The position numbers and the translations under genes were made by a program. Below, one piece after another: positions 1 to 6,922 of a stretch of 11,528 bases of DNA. Within the stretch, counting starts at the first letter, position 1; each line of letters starts with the position of its first letter. The stretch is from Acidobacteriota bacterium. Lineage in GTDB: Bacteria > Acidobacteriota > Thermoanaerobaculia > Multivoradales > JAHEKO01. The notes under the pieces are model-generated. The model ran no database searches and was not told the DNA's origin. It was given only the letters and a program-made list of their open reading frames with translations. The stretch covers positions 1 to 11,528 of the forward strand of contig JAOTUP010000019.1 of assembly GCA_029863825.1 (NCBI GenBank), given 5' to 3'.

Positions 1-401
1 GCTCGTTTCTTCTTCTTCCCGCCGTCCTTCTTCTTTCTCTTCCCTTCTCCCCCAGTCTTGCCTTGGGCCTTGCCGCTCTTCTTCTCGCCGCGCTCTTTGA
101 CGCGCCCGTCTCGTCGAGCATCGTCCCGCGACGCAGTAACCCCGTCCTCGGAGTCTTTCGAAGCCGAATCACGTTCCTGTCCTGCTACAGCGAGAACCGC
201 GGCAGCCCGCCGTCGAAGCGCCACCGCGGTTCTTGCGCCAATTCCAGGCACGTGTCGCAGCGCGGTTATCGATCCGCGGGCGACATGAGCAACTGATGTG
301 AAACCGAATGCCGTGAGTTTCTCGGCCGTGCGACTGCCCACGCCTGGAATATCGATCAACTGTGGCTGCTTGACCACCGGCTTCCTTCCGTCATCCTTCA
401 C
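1..401 (-). CDS. Helix-hairpin-helix protein with Lys-rich C-terminal tail (partial, 3' end beyond window)
   Basis: The reading frame is open from a GTG at 401 to the left edge, giving 133 residues and no stop. Two tandem helix-hairpin-helix motifs are visible: IPGVGSRTAEKL at about residues 18-29 and VPGIGARTAVAL at about 51-62. This (HhH)2 arrangement binds the DNA backbone without sequence specificity in many repair and nucleoid proteins. From about residue 75 the chain becomes hydrophilic, and from about 102 it is dominated by Lys, Gly and Arg, ending at the edge in KKKKR, which resembles a histone-H1-like tail. GTG 401 is chosen because AGG lies 6 nt upstream; a second in-frame GTG at 416 has poorer spacing. 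No in-frame ATG exists after the upstream stop. The gene follows hypE by 44 nt on the same strand and may be the last operon gene, but nothing ties it to hydrogenase maturation. DNA binding is inferred from the motif; the precise role is unknown. Confidence 0.72.
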   Translation of the reverse strand, partial: MKDDGRKPVVKQPQLIDIPGVGSRTAEKLTAFGFTSVAHVARGSITALRHVPGIGARTAVALRRRAAAVLAVAGQERDSASKDSEDGVTASRDDARRDGRVKERGEKKSGKAQGKTGGEGKRKKKDGGKKKKR

Positions 402-445
402 GACTGACCTAACCACCGGATCGTGTGACCGTCCCTCGTGCCATC

Positions 446-1516
446 TCAGCAGATCCGCGGCAGCTGTTCACCCGAGAGCATATCGACAACACGCATACCG
501 CCGATCGTGCTGCGCAGGAACACCCTGCCCGGATGCTCTTCCACCACCTCACCGATGTCGGCAGCTTCCCGACCGAGCGGATGCGCTCGCCAGATCTCGA
601 CCGCTGCGGCAGCGATCTCGGGTGCCACGATCGCCAGGCATTTCCCTTCGTTGGCGACATAGAGGGGATCGAAACCGAGGATCTCACAGGCGCCACGGAC
701 TTCCTCCGCCAGTGGAATGGAGCCCTCCTCGATCCGCATGCCGGCTCGAGCCTGAGACGCAATCTCGTTGAGGGCGCTGGCAACACCACCGCGCGTCGGA
801 TCTCGAAGAACATGCGTTTGCTCTGGATACCTCGTAAGCAACGCGTCCACGAGCGGCGACACGGCAACGGAGTCACTGACGAGCCGGGTCTCGAACTCCA
901 ATCCCTCGCGTACCGACATGATCGCGATGCCGTGCTCGGCGATACGCCCACTGAGCAGGATCCGATCCCCCGGCCGAGCGCGGCGAGGCGAGATCTCGAC
1001 GCCCGGGCGGATCACGCCGATGCCGGTCGTGTTGATGTAGACACCATCACCCTTACCGCGGTCGACCACCTTGGTATCGCCGGTCACGATGGAGACGCCG
1101 GCTGCAATCGCCGCATCCCGCATTGCCTCGACGATGCGCCAGAGGTCCGCCATCGGAAAGCCTTCTTCCAGGATGTAGCCGGCCGACAGTGCCAGCGGTC
1201 GAGCTCCGCACATCGCCACATCGTTGACCGTGCCATGCACCGCGAGCGAGCCGATACTGCCGCCGGGAAAAAACAGTGGGCGGACGACGAACGAATCGGT
1301 CGAGAACGCCAGGCGGCCATCTGCAGCCTCGAGGATGGCACCGTCGTGATACTCCTCCAGCGTCGGGTTGGAGAATGCCTTTCCGAACAGTTGCTCGACC
1401 AGGATCTGGGACAGCCGGCCTCCTCCTCCGTGGGCCAGTTGCACGGTCGGGTAGTCGGAAAGCGGCAGTGGACAGGCGCCACCGAACATCGGAGCCTGTC
1501 TCTCACCGTTACTCAT
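446..1516 (-). CDS. hypE: HypE, hydrogenase maturation carbamoyl dehydratase
   Basis: HypE is a PurM/AIRS-superfamily enzyme. It accepts a carbamoyl group from HypF on its C-terminal cysteine and dehydrates it with ATP to the thiocyanate that supplies the CN ligands of the [NiFe] centre. The 356 residues match the family. HGGGG lies at 29-33, the ATP/Mg segment STDSFVV at 72-78, VNDVAMCGA at 97-105, then GDTKVV and VANEGK. The protein ends in PRIC, so the essential terminal Cys is residue 356, directly before TGA. The ATG overlaps the hypD stop (ATGAGTAA, 8 nt), which implies translational coupling; no good ribosome binding site of its own is visible. The protein is slightly longer at the N terminus than E. 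coli HypE (336 residues). Identification is firm; HypE is expected to act in the cytoplasm with HypF and the HypCD complex. Confidence 0.97.
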   Translation of the reverse strand: MSNGERQAPMFGGACPLPLSDYPTVQLAHGGGGRLSQILVEQLFGKAFSNPTLEEYHDGAILEAADGRLAFSTDSFVVRPLFFPGGSIGSLAVHGTVNDVAMCGARPLALSAGYILEEGFPMADLWRIVEAMRDAAIAAGVSIVTGDTKVVDRGKGDGVYINTTGIGVIRPGVEISPRRARPGDRILLSGRIAEHGIAIMSVREGLEFETRLVSDSVAVSPLVDALLTRYPEQTHVLRDPTRGGVASALNEIASQARAGMRIEEGSIPLAEEVRGACEILGFDPLYVANEGKCLAIVAPEIAAAAVEIWRAHPLGREAADIGEVVEEHPGRVFLRSTIGGMRVVDMLSGEQLPRIC

Positions 1517-2630
1517 CGATTGCAGGCATCGCGGTCAGAATCGCCTCGGCTCGACCGTACTGAAAGTAGGCTGCGCAGGCCCCCTCGGAAGAGACCATCG
1601 GTGCTCCCAGCGGATGCTCCGGTGTGCAGCGCCCGCCGAAGGCCGAGCACTCCTGTGGCTTCTTGAGGCCCTGAAGGATCTCTCCCGCAATGCAATCGGG
1701 AGACTCCTCGGCCTCGATGCCCTCCACCGCAAAGCGCTTCTCGGCATCGAATCTCTCGAGCTCCGGGCGCAGCGCAAGTCCACTGTTCGGGATTTCACCG
1801 ATACCGCGCCACGCCCGGTCACATGTGCGAAAGACTTTCTTCAGCAGATCCTGAGCCGGTTGATTGCCATCTCGCTGCACCGAACGAGCGTACTGATTCT
1901 CGACACCCCAGCGCCCCTCTTCAAGAGCAGTCACCGTCATGAAGACGCCCTGCAGCAAGTCCAGGGGCTCGAATCCAGTGACGACGATCGGGATCCGGTA
2001 CTTCTCTGCCAGTGGCTCGTATTCCCAGTATCCCATCACGGCACACACGTGGCCGGCGGCCAGGAACCCCTGCACCCGACTTTCGCGCGAGCTCAGGATC
2101 GCTTCCATCGCCGGCGGAACCAGCACGTGAGATGAGAGAACCGAGAAGTTCTCCAGCCCTTTCTCCTGCGCCGCCCACACCGCCATCGCGTTGGCCGGCG
2201 CAGTGGTCTCGAAGCCTACGGCGAAGAAAACAACTTGCCGATCAGGATTTTGTTCTGCAAGTCGTACCGCATCGAGCGGTGAATAGACGATACGAACGTC
2301 CCCACCCTCCGACTTGACGCTCAGCAAATCCGACGTCGCTCCGGGAACGCGCAGCATGTCGCCGAACGAAGTGAAGATGACCTCTGGTCGACGGGCAATA
2401 ACAATAGCCCGCTCGATCTGTTCAATCGGAGTCACGCACACCGGACAGCCCGGACCGTGCACCAGGGTGATCTCGTCGGGTAGCAGGCGATCGATTCCGG
2501 ACTTGATGAGCGTGTGCGTTTGGCCGCCACAAATCTCCATCAGATGCCACGGTCGCCTAATGACGCCGCGAATCGCCTCGACGAACTTGCGTGCGTCGGC
2601 CTCCTGCCGATACTCGTCGACGAAACGCAT
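1509..2630 (-). CDS. hypD: HypD, Fe-S scaffold for Fe(CN)2CO assembly
   Basis: HypD carries a [4Fe-4S] cluster and, with HypC, forms the scaffold on which Fe(CN)2CO is built before transfer to the hydrogenase large subunit. The 373-residue protein shows the family signatures: CGGQTH at 34-39 (Cys34), GPGCPVCVTP at 59-68 with Cys62 and Cys65, and GFETTAP at 139-145. The C-terminal cluster cysteines are at 313, 328, 335 and 352. Nothing essential appears to be missing. The ATG lies 3 nt after the hypC stop, with GGAG about 11 nt upstream inside the hypC end. The gene's own stop overlaps the hypE start. This spacing matches the obligate HypC-HypD partnership. Length and motifs are typical, so the call is secure. 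Confidence 0.97.
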   Translation of the reverse strand: MRFVDEYRQEADARKFVEAIRGVIRRPWHLMEICGGQTHTLIKSGIDRLLPDEITLVHGPGCPVCVTPIEQIERAIVIARRPEVIFTSFGDMLRVPGATSDLLSVKSEGGDVRIVYSPLDAVRLAEQNPDRQVVFFAVGFETTAPANAMAVWAAQEKGLENFSVLSSHVLVPPAMEAILSSRESRVQGFLAAGHVCAVMGYWEYEPLAEKYRIPIVVTGFEPLDLLQGVFMTVTALEEGRWGVENQYARSVQRDGNQPAQDLLKKVFRTCDRAWRGIGEIPNSGLALRPELERFDAEKRFAVEGIEAEESPDCIAGEILQGLKKPQECSAFGGRCTPEHPLGAPMVSSEGACAAYFQYGRAEAILTAMPAIDE

Positions 2631-2633
2631 TCT

Positions 2634-2945
2634 TCAGCTCACTCCGCCGCCAGCGACGCCGCTGCCACTGGTCGACCCCGACACGCCGTCTCCAGGCTGA
2701 GGGACATCCAACTCACCGAGCTCATCCATCTCGCGCAGGAATTCGAAGACCTTGTTCGCCTCGTCTTCATCGATCGTGCTGATGGCGAAGCCGACGTGAA
2801 CGACAACATAATCGCCAACGTCGACTCCCGGTGTGTAAGCGAGGCAGACTTCCTTGACAATGCCTCCAAAGCTGACTCTTCCCATGGTCATGCCGACTGG
2901 GTTCTCCTGAATTTCGATGACCTTTCCAGGTACTCCGAGGCACAT
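2634..2945 (-). CDS. hypC: HypC/HupF-family hydrogenase maturation chaperone, with Gly/Ser-rich tail
   Basis: HypC is a small chaperone that binds HypD and then the hydrogenase large-subunit precursor, carrying the iron centre through its N-terminal cysteine. The protein starts MCLGVPGKV, so the required Cys2 is exposed after Met removal, and the following OB-fold-like core runs to about residue 78. Total length is 103 residues, longer than the 75-90 typical of the family. The excess is a low-complexity tail rich in Gly, Ser and Val, from about residue 80 to the end. A perfect Shine-Dalgarno sequence lies 8 nt before the ATG, the strongest site in the operon, consistent with a need for more HypC than its partners. 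The gene sits 16 nt after hypF and 3 nt before hypD. The family call is firm. HypC-type paralogues such as HybG cannot be separated by sequence alone. Confidence 0.95.
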   Translation of the reverse strand: MCLGVPGKVIEIQENPVGMTMGRVSFGGIVKEVCLAYTPGVDVGDYVVVHVGFAISTIDEDEANKVFEFLREMDELGELDVPQPGDGVSGSTSGSGVAGGGVS

Positions 2946-2953
2946 AACTCACT

Positions 2954-2959
2954 CCTCCT
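2954..2959 (-). promoter_or_regulatory. Strong ribosome binding site of hypC
   Basis: AGGAGG on the minus strand, 8 nt upstream of the hypC ATG and just after the hypF stop (TGA 2962-2964). It is the only perfect Shine-Dalgarno among the hyp genes here, so HypC is probably translated more than its neighbours. Confidence 0.8.
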
Positions 2960-2961
2960 TC

Positions 2962-5316
2962 TCAGCTCCTCAACTCATCGAGACGTGCCGCCGCTACGGC
3001 AACTTGTCCGGCACTGAGGCCTCCATCGTTGGCCGGTAGAAGCCGGTGCTGTAACACCTCGAAGCCATCGGCCTGCAGCAGCTGACTCGTCCGTACACTC
3101 AGCAGGCGATTCTGAAAACAGCCACCGCTCAGAACGACGCACCCTTCTCCGGCAACACGCGCGACATTGACGATGCCTTCGGCCACCGCATTGTGGAACC
3201 TCGCCGCGATCATACCCACTTGCCGGCCGCGTCGCGAGTCTTCGACCAGCGCCTCGACCAATGGCGCCCAGTCCAGGGCGATGCGAGGGACATCGGCTCC
3301 CTCGAGTTCGTTGACTGGCCATTCGATCAACGGTAAAGGATAGGCGTCGCGATGTTCGATGTCGGCGACATGTTCGAGCGCCATTGCCGCCTGCCCTTCG
3401 AACGTCACTCGCTGATGCAGGTCGAGAAGCGATGCAACTCCGTCGAACAGCCGGCCGCCACTTGTTGTCAGCGGTGAGCGGAAGCCGCCGACGACCATCT
3501 GCGCCAACGGCGCGAGCTCCGCGGGCTTGAAGCTGCGCCTGAAAGCCAGGTCGCCGCGCTCGATTCCCTCACGTCCCCACAGCGTATGCGCGATTGCCAG
3601 TGCAACCCGCCGCGGTTCCTTCACCGCGGCATCGCCGCCGAGAAGACGGAATGGCCGGAGGGCGGCGATACGGTCAAAGGACAAGGCGTCGCCGACGAGG
3701 AACTCGCCACCCCACACGGTGCCGTCCGTGCCGAAGCCGGTGCCGTCCCAAATCACTCCCAACGCGCGACGCGTGGATTGGTGCTCGGCGAGGCACGCGG
3801 CGAGGTGGGCGTGATGATGCTGCACCGCAATCGCCGGCAGGCCCGCCAGGACTTGCAGAGCGCCTGTTCCCTCTTCCCTCCTCTCCGCACACCGATCTTC
3901 CACCCACCTGGACGAGAAATACTCCGGGTGAAGATCGCGCGCCAGGCATACGGGCTCCGCCTGATACAGCTCGAGGAAATCTGCGATCACTCGCTCGAAA
4001 GCCGCTCGCGCCTGCGGCGTCTCCAAATCGCCGATGTGCTGGCTCACGAAGACGTTCTCGCCAAGACCCAATGCCGCGGTGTTCTTCAAGTGCCCGCCAA
4101 CTGCCAGAACGGTCGGCAGTTCGCGACCCATGCGAACGGGCAGGGGCGCGTACCCTCGCGCCCGTCGCAACGGTTGCACTTCGCTCCCGACAAACTGCAC
4201 AACGCTGTCGTCGATGTGGCGCTCGATGCGACGATCGTGCACGAGGAAGCAGTCTGCAACACCGCCCAGCCGCTCCAGCGCCTCTTGATTGTCGATGCAG
4301 ATCGGTTCGTCTGAGAGGTTGCCGCTCGTCGCGACCAGCGGCTGTCCGAGATCTCGCAGCAGCAGGTGGTGAAGCGGCGTGTACGGCAACATGATTCCCA
4401 GCCTCGGGTTGGCAGGCGCCACGCCTGCGGCAACAGCCGCATCGATGCGACGATCGAGAAGCACGATCGGCGACTCGGGGCCGAGAAGCGCCGACGCGGC
4501 TGGCTGCGGCACCACACACAGCATTCGCGCAGCATCGAGATCTGCAACCATCAGCGCCAGAGGTTTCTCATCGCGTCCTTTTCGCCGCCGCAGCTCGACA
4601 ACGGCTCGCTCGTCGTCCGCAGCGACCAACAGAATGAAACCACCGAGGCCCTTGAGGGCGACGATGTGCCCCTTCCTCAAGCGTTCCACGGCAGCTCGTG
4701 CCGCAGCGTCACCCGACGCCAAGATGTGCCCGTCGCGATTCCACAGGTCCAGCCTCGGGCCGCAGTCGGGACAGGCATTGGGCTGGGCATGAAAACGGCG
4801 ATTGAGTGGCTCTTCGTACTCATGCCGGCACCTGTCGCACATGGCGAAGAGCCGCATCGTCGTGTTCGGTCGGTCATAGGGCAAGCTCTCGATGATGGAG
4901 AATCGCGGACCGCAATTCGTGCAGTTCGTAAACGGGTAGCGATGACGACGATCCATGCTGTCGGACACCTCGGCCAGGCAGTCACTACACGTTGCGACAT
5001 CGGGTAGCACGACAACCGTGAGCTGTCCCCGCTCGTCGCTACGGCGGATCGAGAACTCTACGAACCCCTCTGGCTCGCACCACTCGCTTTTCACGGACAT
5101 GACAAGGGCCCGCGGCGGCCTCTCGGTCTCCAGTCGCGAGTGAAACGCCTCCAGCCGTGACCGCTCCCCCTCGACCTCGATGCGCACGCCACCGCCATCG
5201 TTGATAACCCACCCGGCAAGTTCCATCTCCCGCGCCAGGCGATACACGAAAGGCCGGAATCCGACCCCCTGGACGGCCCCACCTATCTCGAGACGCAACC
5301 TCTCCGGACGTGCCAC
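2962..5316 (-). CDS. hypF: HypF, carbamoyltransferase for hydrogenase CN-ligand synthesis
   Basis: HypF converts carbamoyl phosphate and ATP to carbamoyl-adenylate and passes the carbamoyl group to the HypE C-terminal Cys. All four family domains are present in 784 residues. The acylphosphatase-like domain (about 5-92) has GAVQGVGFRPF and the catalytic pair Arg21 and Asn39. A zinc-finger pair follows, with Cys couples at 110/113, 132/135, 160/163 and 182/185. The YrdC/Sua5-like domain (about 203-385) contains KGLGGF and the threonine-rich SGN segment. The C-terminal Kae1-like domain (about 400-784) has the metal motif HHHAH at 500-504, DGTG, and GGCFQN. The start is GTG 5316, with AGGA 7 nt upstream. 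In the YrdC domain the usual GGFHL reads GGFIL (Ile228). The gene is first of the hyp run and 59 bp downstream of a barrel gene; a palindrome lies in that gap. Identification is firm. Confidence 0.97.
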   Translation of the reverse strand: MARPERLRLEIGGAVQGVGFRPFVYRLAREMELAGWVINDGGGVRIEVEGERSRLEAFHSRLETERPPRALVMSVKSEWCEPEGFVEFSIRRSDERGQLTVVVLPDVATCSDCLAEVSDSMDRRHRYPFTNCTNCGPRFSIIESLPYDRPNTTMRLFAMCDRCRHEYEEPLNRRFHAQPNACPDCGPRLDLWNRDGHILASGDAAARAAVERLRKGHIVALKGLGGFILLVAADDERAVVELRRRKGRDEKPLALMVADLDAARMLCVVPQPAASALLGPESPIVLLDRRIDAAVAAGVAPANPRLGIMLPYTPLHHLLLRDLGQPLVATSGNLSDEPICIDNQEALERLGGVADCFLVHDRRIERHIDDSVVQFVGSEVQPLRRARGYAPLPVRMGRELPTVLAVGGHLKNTAALGLGENVFVSQHIGDLETPQARAAFERVIADFLELYQAEPVCLARDLHPEYFSSRWVEDRCAERREEGTGALQVLAGLPAIAVQHHHAHLAACLAEHQSTRRALGVIWDGTGFGTDGTVWGGEFLVGDALSFDRIAALRPFRLLGGDAAVKEPRRVALAIAHTLWGREGIERGDLAFRRSFKPAELAPLAQMVVGGFRSPLTTSGGRLFDGVASLLDLHQRVTFEGQAAMALEHVADIEHRDAYPLPLIEWPVNELEGADVPRIALDWAPLVEALVEDSRRGRQVGMIAARFHNAVAEGIVNVARVAGEGCVVLSGGCFQNRLLSVRTSQLLQADGFEVLQHRLLPANDGGLSAGQVAVAAARLDELRS

Positions 5317-5338
5317 CGCCAGATCCTACTCTGCGGCA

Positions 5339-5356
5339 GAAACGTTTCCGGAAACG
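5339..5356. promoter_or_regulatory. Candidate operator: two overlapping perfect palindromes upstream of hypF
   Basis: GAAACGTTTC (5339-5348) is a perfect 10-bp palindrome. It overlaps CGTTTCCGGAAACG (5343-5356), a perfect 14-bp palindrome. GAAACG therefore occurs twice as a direct repeat 12 bp apart, and once inverted. The site is 23 bp from the hypF GTG, between it and the upstream gene's stop. The AAACGTTT core resembles LacI/PurR-family operators. A weak terminator of the barrel gene is the alternative, since only TTT follows the stem on the minus strand. No convincing -35/-10 pair was found beside it. Confidence 0.4.
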
Positions 5357-5375
5357 AACGACCCTGTGCCGATAA

Positions 5376-5924
5376 TCAGAAGTGGACCGCAATACCAGCG
5401 TGACCGCTAGCAAAGACATTGCTGTCTTCCATGCTGGTGAGATGACCCATGAACTCCACGACGAAGCCGAAGCGACGGTTGATCTCGAACTCGCCGGTCA
5501 CTCCGAGGACGATTCCGACACCGGACTCGGAGTCCAGCTGCGCCTCCGCGTCGAAACCCTCGAGATCGTAGAGCCCAACGCCGATGAACAATCCGGATTC
5601 ATAGTAACTCTCCAGGAAGCGGTACTCCCCGCCCGCCGTCAGGTAGCGAAGCGACGCATCGGTCAGTCGTCCGAGCATGACTCCCTCGTCGAACTCGATC
5701 TCCACGAGGCGCAACCCGATGTGCACACGGTCCTCGCGTAGAAGCGATAGCCCCAATCCCAACGTCCGGTTCCCCAGCCCGGCGTCGTCATCGCCGAGTG
5801 AACCCCCGAAGCCGCCCAAGGCACTGATGGTGTAGGTGTAGTGGTCCTGAGCCGCGCCTGGTGAGGGTACCAGCACCCCCAGAAGCAACGCTGCCGAGAT
5901 GGCAAATGTCCTCGTGGCCTTCAC
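5376..5924 (-). CDS. Small outer-membrane beta-barrel-like protein (exported, unknown function)
   Basis: The start is set at GTG 5924 because GGGGAG lies 8 nt upstream and because it places a clear signal peptide at the N terminus: VKATRTF, a hydrophobic stretch (AISAALLLGVLV), then PSPGAAQD with likely cleavage near residues 27-28. The frame extends upstream to 6020, but those residues are basic and unlike a leader. The mature part (about 155 residues) alternates polar and apolar residues with many Gly and aromatic residues, repeated GLG/GVG turns, and a terminal Phe (AVHF), as in small eight-stranded barrels of the OmpA/OmpW/porin-like type. The family was not identified. It is divergent from comF and lies 59 bp upstream of hypF on the same strand, so it could be co-transcribed with the hyp genes. 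A functional link is not shown. Confidence 0.7.
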   Translation of the reverse strand: MKATRTFAISAALLLGVLVPSPGAAQDHYTYTISALGGFGGSLGDDDAGLGNRTLGLGLSLLREDRVHIGLRLVEIEFDEGVMLGRLTDASLRYLTAGGEYRFLESYYESGLFIGVGLYDLEGFDAEAQLDSESGVGIVLGVTGEFEINRRFGFVVEFMGHLTSMEDSNVFASGHAGIAVHF

Positions 5925-6063
5925 TATGGTCTCCCCGCTGGTCAGAAACGGCATCAGCATCTCTTTGCGGCGCCGTCGCGAATGCAAGTATATCCCCGGC
6001 CTTCCACGTCTTCCTTTCACAGAGGCGGTTCCGGCATCGACAGGAGCTGATCTCCTACTCGCG
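5925..6063. promoter_or_regulatory. Divergent intergenic region between barrel gene and comF
   Basis: This 139-bp gap must hold the start signals for two divergent genes. On the minus strand TATACT (complement of 5987-5992) is a fair -10 for the barrel gene, but no matching -35 is visible. On the plus strand TTGCGG (5965-5970) and TATATC (5989-5994), with an 18-bp spacer, are a weak candidate for comF. AGGAG (6042-6046) forms a 5-bp inverted repeat with CTCCT (6052-6056) just before the comF ATG. Confidence 0.3.
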
Positions 6064-6873
6064 ATGTACGATTCAGAGCTCTCACGCGTTTGGAAAGATC
6101 ATCTGGGGAAGCTTCTGGAGCTGCTTTTCCCGTCCCACTGTGTGGCCTGCCACCGCATGGCGACCGGCAGCCGTCGCGAAGTAGGGCTGTGCGTATCCTG
6201 CCGCGGACGGATTCGGCCCGTGCCTCGAGCGGCCTGCACTCAGTGCGCGATGCCTCTACACGCCGCACACCTGCCCCGCGATGGCGTCTGCCTGAGATGC
6301 CTCAACACGCCTGCACCTTTCGACCGGCTGATCGCCATGTGGAGCTATGAACCGCCCGTAGATTCCGTTCTCAAGGCCCTCAAGTTCTCCGCGCGGCTCG
6401 ACCTCGCTCGACCACTGGCTGAGAAGCTGGCCTCCCGACTCGGCGAAGACGCCGTCTGCGGCGACGTCGTGGCTCCGGTTCCTCTGCACTGGCGCCGGCG
6501 ACTCGCCCGTGGCTACGACCAAGCCGATGAACTCGGTCGCATCGTGGCATCACGGCTGGGAGTGCGATTCGCTCGACTCTTGCGCCGACATCGACCTACC
6601 AAGGCGCAAAGCAGCTTGCCGAAAACGCGGCGCACGGCCAACTTGCGCTCCGCATTTCGCCTGAGGAAGGGTGTCGCTCTGAGGAATCAAAGGGTCGTAT
6701 TGATAGATGACATCGTCACCAGTGGAGCGACGATCTCCGCCGCCGCCAGATGCCTTGACCGGGCTGGCGCCCGAAGCGTCATAGCAGCAGTGATCGCGCG
6801 GACACCGGCTCCCGGAGAATCCCTGGCGAATCCTTCGCGTCACATGATTACGCAGGTACCAACCTGTCTTTGA
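6064..6873 (+). CDS. comF: ComF-family phosphoribosyltransferase-like protein (double zinc finger type)
   Basis: ComF/GntX-family proteins combine an N-terminal zinc-binding region with a type I phosphoribosyltransferase fold and are linked to DNA uptake in naturally competent bacteria. The 269 residues show Cys pairs at 26/29, 43/46, 58/61 and 76/79, then a linker. The core region contains APVPLHWRRRLARGYDQADEL, the family's proline-basic and G(F/Y)xQ segment, and the PRPP-binding loop VVLIDDIVTSGAT at 211-223. ATG 6064 is the only reasonable start near the zinc region. Its AGGAG is 17 nt away and lies in a small inverted repeat, so translation may be weak. An in-frame extension to 5899 exists but overlaps the divergent barrel gene. 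No other competence genes are in the window, so competence is unproven. The family call is firm and the symbol is by family. Confidence 0.9.
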   Translation: MYDSELSRVWKDHLGKLLELLFPSHCVACHRMATGSRREVGLCVSCRGRIRPVPRAACTQCAMPLHAAHLPRDGVCLRCLNTPAPFDRLIAMWSYEPPVDSVLKALKFSARLDLARPLAEKLASRLGEDAVCGDVVAPVPLHWRRRLARGYDQADELGRIVASRLGVRFARLLRRHRPTKAQSSLPKTRRTANLRSAFRLRKGVALRNQRVVLIDDIVTSGATISAAARCLDRAGARSVIAAVIARTPAPGESLANPSRHMITQVPTCL

Positions 6874-6899
6874 CAGTGGCGATGGAATCCTTCTATAAT
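6870..6899 (+). promoter_or_regulatory. Consensus sigma-70-type promoter for the 626-residue outer-membrane protein
   Basis: TTGACA at 6870-6875 and TATAAT at 6894-6899 both match the consensus hexamers 6 of 6, with an 18-bp spacer. The -35 contains the comF stop codon TGA (6871-6873). Transcription is predicted to begin near 6906, leaving a leader of about 17 nt before the ATG at 6923, with only a weak GTGGG/AGG ribosome binding site. Confidence 0.8.
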
Positions 6900-6922
6900 T
6901 CACGACCGTATAGGTCTGTGGG

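Noticed and set aside
425..1666. 413-residue open frame on the plus strand opposite hypE
   Set aside because: It is antisense to the hypE/hypD frames, has no recognisable domain, and its Arg/His-rich composition is typical of GC-rich shadow frames.
2634..2720. Frameshift at the end of hypC causing the Gly/Ser tail
   Set aside because: The frame continues cleanly to a TGA placed 3 nt before hypD with normal operon spacing; no homopolymer slip site is evident.
3594..4394. Long plus-strand frames opposite hypF
   Set aside because: Arg/Pro/Ser-rich shadow translations; all four HypF domains read through on the minus strand.
5925..6020. Upstream extension of the barrel protein to 6020
   Set aside because: The added 32 residues are Arg-rich and would bury the signal peptide; GTG 5924 has a well-spaced ribosome binding site.
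6042..6056. AGGAG/CTCCT inverted repeat before comF as a regulatory hairpin
   Set aside because: A 5-bp stem is weak, common by chance, and the AGGAG is 17 nt from the ATG, so its role as a ribosome binding site is doubtful.
5899..6063. Upstream extension of comF to ATG 5899
   Set aside because: It would overlap the divergent barrel gene's signal peptide and adds 55 residues unlike ComF ahead of the zinc region.
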